Source: Epinephelus fuscoguttatus (lineage: Eukaryota > Chordata > Actinopteri > Perciformes > Serranidae). From it: a stretch of 64,000 bases of DNA. Where the stretch lies: NCBI RefSeq assembly GCF_011397635.1, contig NC_064757.1, positions 30,017,839-30,081,838 of the forward strand. The letters run 5' to 3'. Below, piece after piece: positions 1 to 13,400 of this stretch (the stretch's first letter is position 1; each line of letters begins with the position of its first letter). The notes under the pieces were generated by a model. The model worked only from the letters and a program-made list of their open reading frames with translations, was not told the DNA's origin and did not search any database. The translations under genes were made by a program, and so were the position numbers.

Positions 1-2684
1 GTTTCTTGCTGTTTTACTTGTTTTGTTTTTGTGTTTAGAGTATTGAGAATATATGAAGGGGGTTTCCATCAAATGTGTAACAACTGAGAAGAAATAGACT
101 TTGAATAAAAATTCATGAAAGGGAGGAAATCAGTTGAAGGTCTCTTGATAAGACTAAAGGGTTTACAAAAGCACTGACATCCACACGAGGAAAACTAGGT
201 TCTCGGCAGAACAACACAGAAAACAATGTCCACACATGAAAAAACGCTCTCATAAATATATATTTTCAATGTCACCAAGGTGACATTTCAAGCGTTAAAC
301 AATCTGCATGATGCAACTGGTGCTCATCATCTGTTGAAAAATTGTAACGCACTTTGAATCCAAATGCAAATGAAGGTGTCTCCCTCTGCTGGCTGCAATG
401 AAACCTACACAAAACACAAGACTTTGCAGAGGCACCCTATTTTCTTTTACCTGAAATGCTACATTAATAGTCCAGAAGCAGTTCAGATCACTGTGGTCTC
501 ACAAGCATAATGTTGTCTCCCTTTGTGCTGATTGTATCAATAATTCCTCTTTGCAGTATCCACTGTCTTATACATAAAATTAACATACTTTGTCAGGGTG
601 GAGCAGGCGTTTATAGGATGTAAAAGGCCCTCATATACTATACAAGCAAACAGTTACTAACCTTCATCCCTGATGTATAGGAGAATGAGAGGCTATATTT
701 GAAAAACAAAAAGGTTGTATGTTTGACATTGATATAACCTGGTATAATTTGGACGTGCACGAGCAATAGGCTACTTTTGGCAATACTAACACAAATGACT
801 GCTTGAAGTGTCACTGGGATTAACACATTTTCATCAATGTAAAACAGTGGAAGACACAAAAAGAAATAACAACTACATATATAACAAGATTATATTTAAA
901 TCTGAAAGCTGGAACTTTTAGACAGAAAAAAGGTCAATTTGCAGCTAATAAAATTTCAGTCGCTACTATCCTTCAGCCTACAGTAATTAACATTTAGTAA
1001 AAGCAGTTGTGGAAAGTAGCAAAGTACATTTACTCAAGTACTGCAATTAAGCACACTTTTAGGTACTTGTACTTTGCACTCTGCTTCTTTATACCTCTAT
1101 TAAGAGGAAAATATTGTACTCTTTACACCACTACATTTATAGGACAACATTAATTTCTAATTACTTTGCTGATTGACATTAATGATAAAAAATCTAACTG
1201 ACAAATAAATCAATGATGTGTTATTATAGCTGTAGATAATTTGGGGGATCTTCACAAGCTACCGAGTATATAAATTTATTAAAATTAGCCCCATCTTTAC
1301 AGGCTGCAAGATTAAAGTCATGTAACGTTATACATTAATGCATCATTTTGTGCGTCATTTGAGACGTCACTGAAGTAGAGACTGTAACACTTGGTGAACC
1401 AGGTGAGAGTGGACTCAAACGGACGACTCTGGAGACGGTTCAGGTAAAATAAGACAGTCTTTATTGGTCAAAAAGCAGGTTCAGTACACAGAAGGCAGGG
1501 CTACAACAGGATTTACTTGTGCGGTGGTGTGTCTGTGTCACTCTGCAGTTACACCTCCAAAACACTAGTCGGCGGCAGAGGTTCCTGTGAAGTGCTGTAA
1601 AGATTAATTGATTCAAAACACACATTAAACATGGCTGAATAGTGACAATTTCAAACACAAGTAAACAAATTGGCTTCAGTATAACATGCTAATGTTATTA
1701 GCCTATGGTTACGGCGTTGGCAAACTCCGCATAAGGAGGTACAGGTGAGGCTAATCAGGGCGGGACAGACAACACAGGAGATATCAAAAGGGAGGGGCAG
1801 GAAGTGGTGTGATCTGAAACGAGAGGAGATGTGAGTTTCAAAGTAAAACAGGAAGCAACATGAATTAATGACAAAAAAACATAACCTAAGAAATGTGAAC
1901 GGTACTGTGTTAGTTCAAGCTAATGCTATCAAGGAAAACAGAAAAGTATTATATATCTATATTTCCTTGAACGTTACTAGGAAACGTTAGCTAGCATAAC
2001 AAGTGTGCTGCTAGCTAAAACAGCACAGAGCCACCACAGTTAAATGACCAGGTAGCAGGTGAGGAAACCATGGATGTAACGTTACATTAATGTTTTAAGG
2101 TAAGTATCACAGACCCAGATATTTTTCTGGTGGAGATCAAAGCAGAGGAAAAAAGGTAAGTGAGTCTGGTAATTTAGCTTAAATTGGATGTAAGCAGCTG
2201 ATTGCTATTAATTCGCATTTCCAGTCATACAGAAAGTGATATGTAGGGTGCATTAACAAAAACAACTAATTTTTATTATTTTTTTCCTGAGTCATGTTTT
2301 AGTGAATGTCAGTCCAACTAATGTTGGGTTGTTTTGATGAGCTATCTCCTGATTTAAACTTTCATAAACCATGTTTTATATCATGCAGTGAAGGAATATC
2401 AATCAAACTGGTGTCTGATTTTGCAGATAAACTCTTCATATAATTCAAAAATAGTACAAAAACATTAAACTATGAATAAATTATTAGATATTTTAACCTA
2501 AAGAGATGTTCGATTTGTTATTGGTTTGTTTGTTTGTTGGCCGTCATCATCCATCTGCTCAGCTGCAGGCCCAGGTCTCCTTAGTCAAAAATGTTTTTCC
2601 TGTTCATTATAAATCAGCCATAGACATGAAGAATTACATGATAAAACCCCACTCTTAGATGGATATCTGTAAGCAGATTAATTG
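1..2684. other. Left flank without a recognised gene
   Basis: No reading frame here resembles a known protein and no convincing exon was found on either strand. The stretch is AT-rich. It holds one copy of a dispersed fish repeat at about 1008-1345, annotated separately. It could contain distal regulatory sequence or non-coding 5' exons of loxhd1, but the sequence alone does not show this. Confidence 0.6.
1008..1345 (+). repeat. Dispersed fish repeat, 'TACTTAAG' family, copy 1
   Basis: The sequence starts with a GGAAAGTAGCAAAGTACATT-type end, continues with TACTCAAGTACT and AGGTACTTGTACTT, and ends in an 'actacattta...gcaagattaaagt' segment. The same order of motifs recurs at 16973-17066 with 17807-17960, at 24705-25170 and at 58858-59110. 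Such copies are common in percomorph genomes and probably represent a non-autonomous DNA transposon. The family name is not certain from sequence alone. Confidence 0.6.
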
Positions 2685-2692
2685 TATAAAAG
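2685..2692 (+). promoter_or_regulatory. Candidate TATA box for loxhd1
   Basis: A perfect TATAAAAG lies about 310 bases upstream of the preferred loxhd1 ATG (2996). A start of transcription would be expected near 2715, giving a 5' UTR of about 280 bases with no intron. A 5' UTR exon joined at the acceptor ending at 2924 (pyrimidine tract followed by CAG) is an alternative. Position and motif are seen; use as a promoter is inferred. Confidence 0.35.
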
Positions 2693-2995
2693 AGGGATTA
2701 CTGCAGTGCTACTTCAGAATTTTCTATTAGCTCTCTGTTCCCAGGGAGGGTGTCTTCATCTGGTCAGGTGACAACAAGCACATTATCATTTTTAATGAGG
2801 TCAGAGCATCTGCCGTTTGTAGGTCAGGATAACCAGCAGAGAGGGGCTTCCCCAGCCGACTGCCAAACAGCAGTCTCTCTGGCTCTGACCTCTCCTGCCA
2901 GCGGTCAATTCTGCGCCTTTTCAGGTCAGTTTAATCAAGTTTCAGCGGAACACAGAGGAATCGGTTACGGTTACAAGGTAGTAAATAAATTAAAG

Positions 2996-3680
2996 ATGCC
3001 CACAAAAAAGAAAAAAACAAGACAGAGCTCAGAGGAGGAAACCAAAGATGTAGATGACGAGGACTCGGAGGATCAGGAACCAAAGCCAAAGAAGAAAAGT
3101 AAGCATGTCAGTGAGTCAGAGGATGCTGGAAGATTGAAGAAAAAGAAGTTTAAAGACAGCGATGAAGAAGGATACAAATCTGACACATCGGGGCCGGATG
3201 TGAGGAGCACCAAGAAGAAAGGACAAGATAAAGAAAAGGTCAAAAAGAAGAAGAAGAAAGCCAAAGAGGAGAGCGAGGATGAGTTGAGCAATGACTCACA
3301 GAATACTGATGGTGAGGATAACAACAATGACGCCAAGAGCAAAAAAAGAAGAGGAAAACTCCCTGATGTGATTGAGACCACTAAGAAAGGATCAAAGAAG
3401 TCCTCAGTCAAAGATAAGATGGGGGCAAAGGATAAAAAATCCAAGAAGGACTCAGAGGTAGAGGAGGAACATGCTGATGGGGAGGAAGAGGAAGGGAAGA
3501 AGAAAAAGAAAGAAAAGAAGAAGAAAGGTTCGGAGAAGGGAGACAGTGACGAAGACACCAAGAAGACTAAAGGAAAGAAGAAGAAGGTTGAAAATTACGT
3601 TGAAATATACGAGAATGAGCTTCGCAACTATGAGCCAGAAAAAGTGGAGAACTATGAGGATGAGTATCACAAAAAGAAAG
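2996..3680 (+). CDS. loxhd1: loxhd1 exon 1: Lys/Glu/Ser-rich N-terminus
   Basis: This exon encodes residues 1-228. Residues 1 to about 198 are low-complexity, with alternating runs of Lys and acidic or Ser residues and no predicted fold. Residues 199-228 ([16 protein letters not shown] and following) match the short conserved N-terminal segment just before PLAT1 in other LOXHD1 proteins. The exon ends at a GT donor (3681) in phase 1. The long Lys-rich part is absent from the short human N-terminus that I know. Its role is unknown; basic nuclear-localisation-like clusters are present, but such composition is not specific. Confidence 0.85.
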
Positions 3681-4117
3681 GTAATTGCAAGCTTTTTATC
3701 TCGACCTGTGGAAGCTGCGGGTGTGACTGAATCAAGATATTCCTTATAGAGAAATAATGTTGTTTAATTCAAAGACAATTTAATGTAAAGTCTGTTTGAG
3801 GAAAGATATCTGACACCCAGAGGAGAGGTGAGTCCTTGATTGCAATTACGGGATTATGAGTGGCCCCAGCAGTAATTGAATCATGCTTTGGTTTGATGTT
3901 GATGGTAACATTACACTGACGGAAGTACCGGCCGTCTATCCACAGTATGTTATCTTCAACCTACAGCTATACGACACCTGTCACTCACTTCTCTTTACAA
4001 TGTGTGGTTTCACATCTTAATGAGGGGCTTCACAGTCCTCTAGAGTTTCTTTGTGGCTCTCACTTTTGAATGTAAAACTCCCAATGTAAAGCCATACTTA
4101 ATGTTTATCTGCTCTCA

Positions 4118-4153
<36 letters not shown>

Positions 4154-7100
4154 GTTCTCTCACTGACACACAGAAACATACTGACCACATACACTCCTTA
4201 CACTCACCATAAATTAACCAATGATTTCCATTTTTTTTAAAATCAAGGTAATTAAGATGAAACCGTTATTCATTCATTTTCCGTAACCGCTTACCCCATC
4301 GGGGGTCGCATGGGCCTGGAGCCTATACCAGCTGACATTGTGTGAGAGGCAGGGTACACCCTGGACAGGTCACCAGACTATCACAGGGCTGACACATAGA
4401 GACAGACACACTCACATTCACACCAAGGACAAATTAGAGTCACCAATTAACCTGCATGTCTTTGGACTGTGGGAGGAAGCTGGAGCACCCGGAGAATACA
4501 CGGGGAGGACATGCAAACTCCACACAGAAGGACTCCCCCACCCTGGGTTCAAACCAGGAACCCTCTTACTGTGAGGCAACCTTGCTGCCCTAAGAAGAGA
4601 CCTATTGTACTCAATTTTTAATCTTATAAAGCTACCAACACACATTTTCTCCTTAATTTTTGCAAAATCCATTTATGATTTATTATGTTTTAATGTCAGA
4701 AAATGCATTACTTTTTCAAAAATACACTTTTAGACATTTAATATTTTATTATTATCACCAGTATCTCTTATTTCAGGGTTTGAGCATAGATTCAGAGGGT
4801 CATAGTGTTTGCCATTAAAGCAAAAAAAGTATTTGAGTGGCCTGTATTTTAGTTTATTCACTATAGAAGTAACTGGAGAATTTAATGGTCAATTTGACTC
4901 AAATTTAATGTCATTTTTGATTTTTTCTTTGTTTAATTTATCAGGCCTTTTCACATTAACTTTCATTTAATAACATTCAAAAAACTCATAAAAAACTTTA
5001 ATTTCTACTCCAACCCATAATAAATTCCTCAACAGCCCTTGATTCTAGCTCTTACTTTTTATTATGTTGGGCCTTCACTGGACGAGGTCATGTCACTCCT
5101 ACAGTGGAGTGACAGTTACAGCAAAATCCTGTTTCTGAGAAGTATTAAAAAATCAAATTCTGGTGCCAAAGGTGCTAAAACAGACTCAAAACACATACGC
5201 AGATTATAGATATACACTCTACATCACCCTATTTGTTCACTCTTGTGTCTGACCATCCTGCCCCCACGTGCCCTCTTGTAAAACACTTTCTCCTGCTTTA
5301 TTCATATTTTGCATCCCTTCTCTGAAACACACCTCTATTTGTATCATGTAATTAAACCCTTCTAGTGTATGAGGTGGTGACCATTACTGGTGATGAGCGA
5401 GGAGCAGGCACTGATGCCAACGTGTTTGTCACTCTGTTTGGAGAGTATGGCATCACTCCTAAAGTCCACCTGGCTAGCAAGTGAGTCCTCTTCAAAGATA
5501 AATGGAATTTATATGTTAGGTCATCTGTATTTAATGAGGTGAAGATAGAAGAATTTGCGCAAATAAGGAGTAAATATTTAACTTTTATTTATCATATACT
5601 TTAGTCACAGGCCTCATAAAACCTTGTATTTCATTGAGTTGGTTCTTCTGCTTGAACTAAAACTGTTTTTTTTTCTCTCTCCACTAACAGCACAGAAAAG
5701 AGGTATTTATTTCTTCATGCAGTGATGGTGGTGGTTGTGAAGAAATGGCTGCTCAGACAACGTACTGTGTGCTGTGGTGTTTGGTGTTTCCAAAAACGTT
5801 TGTCATGCTTTTGTGTTTCATCATGAATTTGTGCCTGTGGAATATTTTGTTCTTTTCCTAGATTTACTTCACATTTTCCCATTTAATTATTTTGAATTTA
5901 TTTGTAGTTTTGAGTTTGATGAGTGAAAAGATGCTGAAAAGATGGGTCTTACATTTTTACTGTTTTCTGATTTCAGGAGTCGCACAGCATTTGAAAGAGC
6001 CAAAACCGATGTGTTCAGAATAAGAACTCACAATGTCGGACCCTTGAAAAAGATACGGTACATTAAACTCTGAAATTTTATCCCTGATCCCGACTGTTGA
6101 ATATGGTTCAATGTAGGGCACTTCAAGGAAGAACAGCTCTTACTTCACCTCTGATCAGATTTAGGGAGATTTATTTCCTCTCATGAATTTGTTTGCAAGA
6201 ATAATGAGACTTATTTATCTAAATGTTTTTCTTCTGGTGCCTCAGGATTGAACATGACAACACCGGCCTGAGTGCCAGCTGGTTCCTGGACAGAGTGGTG
6301 GTGACGGATGTGATCAGACCTCACCTGAGGTTCTACTTTGCGTGTAACAACTGGTTGAGTAAGACGGAGGGAGACTGCCTTTATGTCAGAGACCTGCTGG
6401 GCAGCATGGACCCCATGGACATGCCCAAATGTATGTAGACGCAGACATGAGTATATGTCTAACACTTTATAATCAGAGTATCATGTAACAAATTGCGTGT
6501 TTTGTTAGAAAGTAACATATTTGTAGCACCGCTATTTACACCGAGCTCATTAAAATACAGGAATTAAAATATTTTTTTTTATTTTTAATCACACAGTGGT
6601 TGTTTGTGCTTGACGTACTGCTTTGAGGTTTTTTTATGAAGTTTGTTTTTAAATTGTTCTTTAAAGCGTTTGGTCTTAATTTTCCAGATAACAAGTATGT
6701 GGTGAGTGTTTTTACTGCGGATATAAAAGGCAGTGGAACAGATGCAGATGTCTTCATCAATATATTTGGGGAGCTTGGAGACACAGGTAAATTACAGCAC
6801 AAACCAGCTTTGATGCAGTCAGTTGTTTTCTTTAGTTTTTTAGAGGGGGGCGAAATTATAATTTATCTGACAGAATTTACAAATTTTCTTTTTAAGGTGA
6901 AAGGCAACTTGATAATGACAAAAACAACTTTGAAAAGGGCACAGAGGACAAGTTCACCATCGAGGCACCAAACCTGGGCAAAGTGAGAAAGATTACCATT
7001 GGCCATAATAACAAAGGCTCCTCGGCAGGATGGTTTGTGGACAAGGTAAGACACAGACAAGACAGATATTGATAAGACTTGTTCTATTGAAAGGTTTAAA

Positions 7101-7386
7101 TTAAAGAAGGTAACTTAAAAATGCATGACATTAATGCTTCATCAACAAAGTTACTTTCATTTGTTACATCATGTGTAACTTAAGGGTTTGACAGAACCTT
7201 ATCTTGAAACAAAACTCTGTCGTGGAGTCTTACTGTACTTCATGCTGCTCCGCTCTGCCTCTGCAGAGGTACTTAAGACATGCGATCTTCTTATTTCCTC
7301 TCAGTCTTCTCATCTGAGTCTGGTGTCCCTGCTCCTCCAACACATACAGTGTGTGCAGCCGAGAGATGAGTTCACTTAAACAGAAG

Positions 7387-7419
<33 letters not shown>

Positions 7420-10400
7420 GAAGGACACACATGTTGTCATTCTACCCTCTGCGTAAAGGGAAACCATGACCCATTAAGGGATTGCCTTACCGCAAACAGA
7501 CAGATGAGTTGGTAGATTTGTTGGTGACTGCAGTACAGACTGACACCAACAATCAACAGTGACAGCAGTCATGATTCGTATCGTATTTGCATTTCACGTG
7601 TGCCACAGTCAAAATTCACATGTATTGGGGGTAAATATTGTTTGAGCTCAGTTTTGCTTGTGTCGTTGCTGCTAAAATATGTTCAAACCTGTATACTACA
7701 TGATATGTTAGTTAATTACCAAAGTTTCTTCCACTCCTACCTGCAGAGGCTTACAGGACACAAGTGAGAACATGGCGAGCTGATTTGGCTGCAAATATAC
7801 AATTAAACCTTTAATTTCACAATTGATGGACTCAAAAAACAACTGCAACCATCACATTATGTCAGTGATCATCCTCAAGACATAGAAGCAGACATTCAAA
7901 TATGTGTATTTTTTTTTTTTTTTTTTTTTTTTTTGAAGAATACATCATTCAGAGGATATCTGTGTTTCAGAGTCTGAGCCAGGATTGTCCGCATATGGCT
8001 CTCTGGAATCTAGATGGAGACTTATGGTGTGTGCTATGCTTCTGTGATGCTGTCTTGCTGTGATGATGTCTTTTTCAGACCAACATGCACTTACATGTAC
8101 ACATGTTGTAGGTTTCCAATTAGTGAACCATAGCTTGATGCTCTAATTGTCCCCTTTGTCTTAATCCACATGTGCAAAAATATCCACCAAACCGCTCGAT
8201 AAAGTTTGACATTATACTTCAAAACTCAAAGATGGTACAGAGACAGTTGTCCATTTCCAAATCCACAATTATCTACAAAAAAGAGGTAAAGGAAAAGGTA
8301 AAAGACATAAGAGATAGGAGGTCAAAAACTGTGTGGCTCCACTCTGTCCTGCAATTAACTCTCTTAAATCCAAATACTCCCCCTACTGGTGAGAATGTAA
8401 AAAGGGGCAATTAAAGGTACACTACAACAATAATAGAACCCTTATCTTAAAAGTTGCAAGTGTAAAACTGCATTTAGGCTCCTACACGCGTGTAACATGC
8501 AACAATAAACAGAGAAGCTCGGATTACAACACACAGAGGTAGCGTGACTTCATTCTCTACTCAGGATGCCATTACTAACCAGTATCTTTATATAGCAATG
8601 TATAGCTGTTTGCTGCTATATTAATGCTCTGAATGTCACATGCTGCTCCTGAACATGGGAGGGAGAGGGGGGTATGACTACAACAAAGGTCCCAAGGCCA
8701 GAAGTGAAGCTGGGATGTTGTGGTGATGTGGCATGCGCTGTAACCACTTGGCTATCAAGGCACTTCAAGACACTGTAATTTGAAATATTGAAAACTCGAA
8801 CACACTTACAGTAGGAGCTATATTTTCAACAAAGGCAACCTGCTATCTTTACCCTTCTGCAGTAGTGTTCTCAAAGTGTTCAAAATGTTCTTTCAAAAAG
8901 AACATTGTTTTGCTTTAACTTTTACTAACATCTTGTACAACAAACCTCCATCACGTGTTGGCTGTTATGACATTCTGATTTTCTTATTTTTTCGTTTCTA
9001 TAAAGGTAATAGTGGATGATCTGGGAAACAAAGTAGTGTATGAATTTCCAGTCAATCGTTGGTTTGCCCTCGATGAGGATGATGGGAAGATTCAGAGAGA
9101 CATTTTGGTCGGGGGCAGCCAGCCCACAGGTGAGGATAAACTTTGAAAGAACTTCCTGACATACACTTGTTTTTTCTCAGAAGAAAACCCTGTGCCAACG
9201 ACTGCAATCATGGCAAGAATGAGAATGAACTTAATACTTGGCTGTTTCCCCCAAATTGTTTTCCTCATTTTGGAACAATTATCCGCTTGCCTGGTCTGAA
9301 AAATATTGCATAAAGGATTGCAAGACAATAACATTTCTATTGCCAAGAAACAGATCATTTGCTGTTTTATAGCGTCTTATTCAGTCCAAAAAAATGTGTT
9401 TTCTGTGCAGCATGCCAGAGGCCTGCAGTGTGATCATTAATTTTTCGGTCAGACTGTCAATGTTTAGATCCGGTTCCTGCTCAGCTCCTTAGGGAGCATG
9501 GGTGCTGTGAACCATAGCGACACACTGGCAGATCCTCTGATGGCCTGACATGTAACTGTACCCACCAGGTATTGTGTACAACGTCCAGATTGTGACAGGA
9601 AACATCCGAGGTGCTGGGACCAACTCCAAAGTCCACATTGTGATGCACGGCTCGAAAGGCATGAAAAACAGTGGCAAGGTGACAAGAAGATAATGTAAAC
9701 ACAGAGTATACAACTTGTACTTCATTTAAAAAACAATGGCTGCAACAGCAGTAATTAGTTTTCATTTGTATGGAACAAAGTAAATAAAGACCTCAAACTT
9801 AATGTTGTAATGTCTGTTTTAGTAGGAATCTAGTTTTTGCTTTGCTTTGGTGGCATTTTTGGTGCTTAATTTCCTTTGCCTTTTCTTCTATGTCTTTATA
9901 TCCAGGTGTTTCTGGAGGGAGGAAAGTTTGAGCGTGGCCTGACAGACATCTTTACTGTCGAGATTGCTGCGCTTCTCAGCCCCCTCAGCAGAGTCACCAT
10001 CGGGCACGACAACGACGGAGTCAGTGCTGGGTGGTACTGCGAGAAGGTGCATTGAGCGTGTGTGTGTGTGTGCACAAACACCAAAATCTGGTAATTCACT
10101 GTGGGTTAATTCAGGTAAATCAATGCTTTTGCAGGTGGTGGTGTACTGTCCATTCACAGGGATAGAGCAGACATTCCCGTGCTCTAAATGGCTAGACGAG
10201 AAGGAGGGAGACGGGCTGATCGAGAGAGAGCTCTACGAGATGGTCTCACTCAGGCAGAAGAGACAGAAGAGTAAGTTAAATGTCAGTAATTACGGCTCAG
10301 CAGCAGCAGTAAATGCTGCCATTTTCACTTCTATTTCCTGAAACACTGAGCAAAACTATTCAAGGCTCCATCATATGTATGAGGCATTTGCATAATGGCT

Positions 10401-13400
10401 CAGCAGGCGGTCTACCTTCATTCTACTTTGTAATTTTAATGAGTTGTTTTTCATATTGCTTGTGCAATGAAGTCCAATATCTCTTTTTAAAGAAAGATAA
10501 ATGGTGAGTGCAGTTCCTCCGGTCCACAGATGCGTGCTGCAGATTGTGTGCATTATTTTTTGTTTTCTGTCCACACTAATTTGGAAAGTGAGTATTACTT
10601 CATGGCTTAACTTCATAGCCATTCACAGTCACACAAACTCTCAGTTGGGAGCTGTCCACTACAATCACTGTCTTTGACAAGTCTGCCCTGAAAAGATTTT
10701 TTAACAAGCAAAAAATGTCATTTCAGGAGCTCCACTGACATGTTGACATAGTGGAAGTAGTCAAACTGGAATCCACAAACTACTCCTGTAAACTCATGGC
10801 TGCTTGCCCCAAACTCTCTTGGCAGCACAGGGGAACGGAGGAGCTTCATTCACCTCTCAGTGACAGTAACAAATGAATCATGAAGATAATGGGACCCCAG
10901 TAATCTGATGTAGGGTATCACAAACCACGACGGTGCTCCTAAATCAAAGATGATGTTGATTCAATTCTCATCAGAGCACCCCTGGTCCTTGTGGATCTGG
11001 ACGTCAGACCTGCCCGGCGCAGGAACCGATGCAGGTATCTCCTTCCAGGTGTACGGAGACAAGGGCAAGAGCGACGAGATCAGACTGGACAACAAGACGG
11101 ACAATTTTGAGCAGGGACAGGTGGACAGGTTCATGGTAAGTCTCCCATATTTTAACCGCACACACATTAATATCAAGAATCAGGTAATGAGGAATCTTTT
11201 TTAATCTTGATGTGATCTCACAGGTTGAGCTGCCTGATTTGGGAAAACTGACCAAACTCCGTATCTGGCATGAGAAGAGAAATCCCTTTGCAGGGTGGCA
11301 TCTCAGTAAGGTGAGGAAATCTAATATATTTTTGTCAGTGAAATTACTTTCAAATTCACTCACATGCATTCCAACTAGTATTTTTGTGATCTATTTTAAT
11401 TATATAAGTCTTAAATATGCAGAGTTGTAGGCGTGCTAGTTAACATTTCAGTTCCTAACAGAGATGGGAAGGCATTAACAGAGTATCCCAGGTTTAAAAA
11501 TGTTTCATTCAACCAAAGAGCAGACTTAAAATATGAACTGAGAAAGATTAGAGAGTGATCAGAGTGTTTAGCATTTAAACATTTGAATGAAGTTATAATC
11601 TAGAAACCCTGAATCAAACAAAGCTTTCCACCACTGCTCTTTTTCCATTTAGGCAACTGTGATGAAGACATTAACAAAGGAGAAGTACAGGTTTCCTTGT
11701 GAGCGCTGGCTAGACACAAATGAGGACGATAACGAGGTTGTGAGGGAGCTACCTGCCACAGGAGACCTCGTCGCTGAGCCGCTGCCCTGTATGAGACTGC
11801 ATTCAGCACATGAGCAGAATGTGCTCTGCCAAATATAAAGAATGAAAAACCTGATTGAATTTTGTTTTTCTGTTCTGCAGTGATCAAATACAGAGTCACA
11901 GTTTGCACGGGGACTGTCAGCGGCAGTGGCACAGATGCATCTGTTTTTCTGAATCTGATTGGAGACCATGGGGACACTGGCAATCGAGAGCTGGTCAACT
12001 GCAAAAACAATGTCAACAAGTTTGAGAAAGGAAACGTGGGTATATTCAGTGCATGTATTTGTTTATATCTGCCACATATTCCTCTGTTTGACTTCAAAAT
12101 GTGATGCTTCCTACTGTTTTATCGTCTCTCCAGTTGGATGAGTTCATAGTGGAGGCAGTAGCCATCGGGCAGATCCGCAGGGTCAGGATTGGACATGATG
12201 GGAAAGGTGGAGGCTGCGGCTGGTTCCTCGATAAAGTGATTGTAAGAGAGGAAGGACAGGCTGGAGACAATGCTGTAGAGTTCCCCTGCAACAGGTGTGT
12301 GAATAAGAAACAACACATGCTGAACAGCTGTTACAACCACAGGTGTGTGTGTGTGCAATAGTTTGTTCACTAAATGTGCTGTGCAGGTGGCTGGACCGCA
12401 ACGAGGACGACGGACAGATTGTCAGAGAGTTGGTGCCACTCTCAGATGGGCAGCGTCTTTACAGTAAGTCAGAGGAGTCTTGAGTTTGATTCATTTAAGT
12501 CTTAACTCCCCTGATGTTTATGTTTGTGTCTTTGCGTGTGTCAGACGTCGACTATCATATCGCGGTGAAGACAGGCAGCATCCCTGGGAGCAGTTCAGAC
12601 TCCAACGTGTTTGTCAAGCTCTACGGAGAGAAAGGTGACACCAGTACGACGATGCTGCTTGTCTCTGACAACAACCTGGGGAACTACTTTGAGACGGGCC
12701 GCGTCGACATCTTCACTGTGGAAACTTTTGATATTGGACAGGTGACACAGTGCCAGCAAAAAACATGTTGATGTCTCCCGTTTGATGTTGAGAGTGCAAT
12801 GAAAAGCTTAGAAATAATTAAATGAAGGCACAGTGTCAAAGATTTTAGTTCATTTGGGGGTTACCCATAAGCCTTTTTCTTAGATATGGTGACTTAACAA
12901 TAAAACACTTTATCAGTATTGTGATTTTTCATTAGTAGATCCAAGCATGAGGCATTTGGTAAAATAATGATAATAATAATAATAATAATAATGTAAAAGT
13001 GTCATGTCTTTGTCTGCTGGTCATCCTTTGTCATCCATTCAATCTTACTCCAGATCAACCGACTGATGATTGGACACACTAACGAAGGCATGCGTGCCGG
13101 CTGGTTCTTGGACAGCGTTCAGGTCATGGTTCCAGTCCACGGAAGGCAATACACGTTCCCCAGCCACCGCTGGCTGTGCAAGGACGAGGCCGACGGCAAG
13201 ACAGAGGTGGAGATTTACCCCAGTGAAATCCTGGACGTGGAACAATGTAGGCAACATTCACACACTCTCACACCTTAGATTAAACAACATACACACACAG
13301 ACTCATTCTTTGTAACTGGTCCTGTATCTCAATCCTGCAGTTTCCTGCTCCTTTAGCAAATAATATCAATGATGCATTTTTTTAAATCTAGGTGTTATTG

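Noticed and set aside
3073..3561. Long open frame on the minus strand opposite loxhd1 exon 1 (Phe/Ser-rich)
   Set aside because: It is the antisense shadow of Lys/Glu-rich codons (AAG/GAG read as CTT/CTC); no independent features support it.
4338..4672. Overlapping open frames on both strands near 4400-4670
   Set aside because: They fall in a dispersed fish repeat that also occurs at 22966-23294.
5691..5702. Treating the 12-nt microexon as constitutive
   Set aside because: Skipping it gives an ungapped match to the LOXHD1 family, so it was left out of the main coding sequence and listed only as a possibility.
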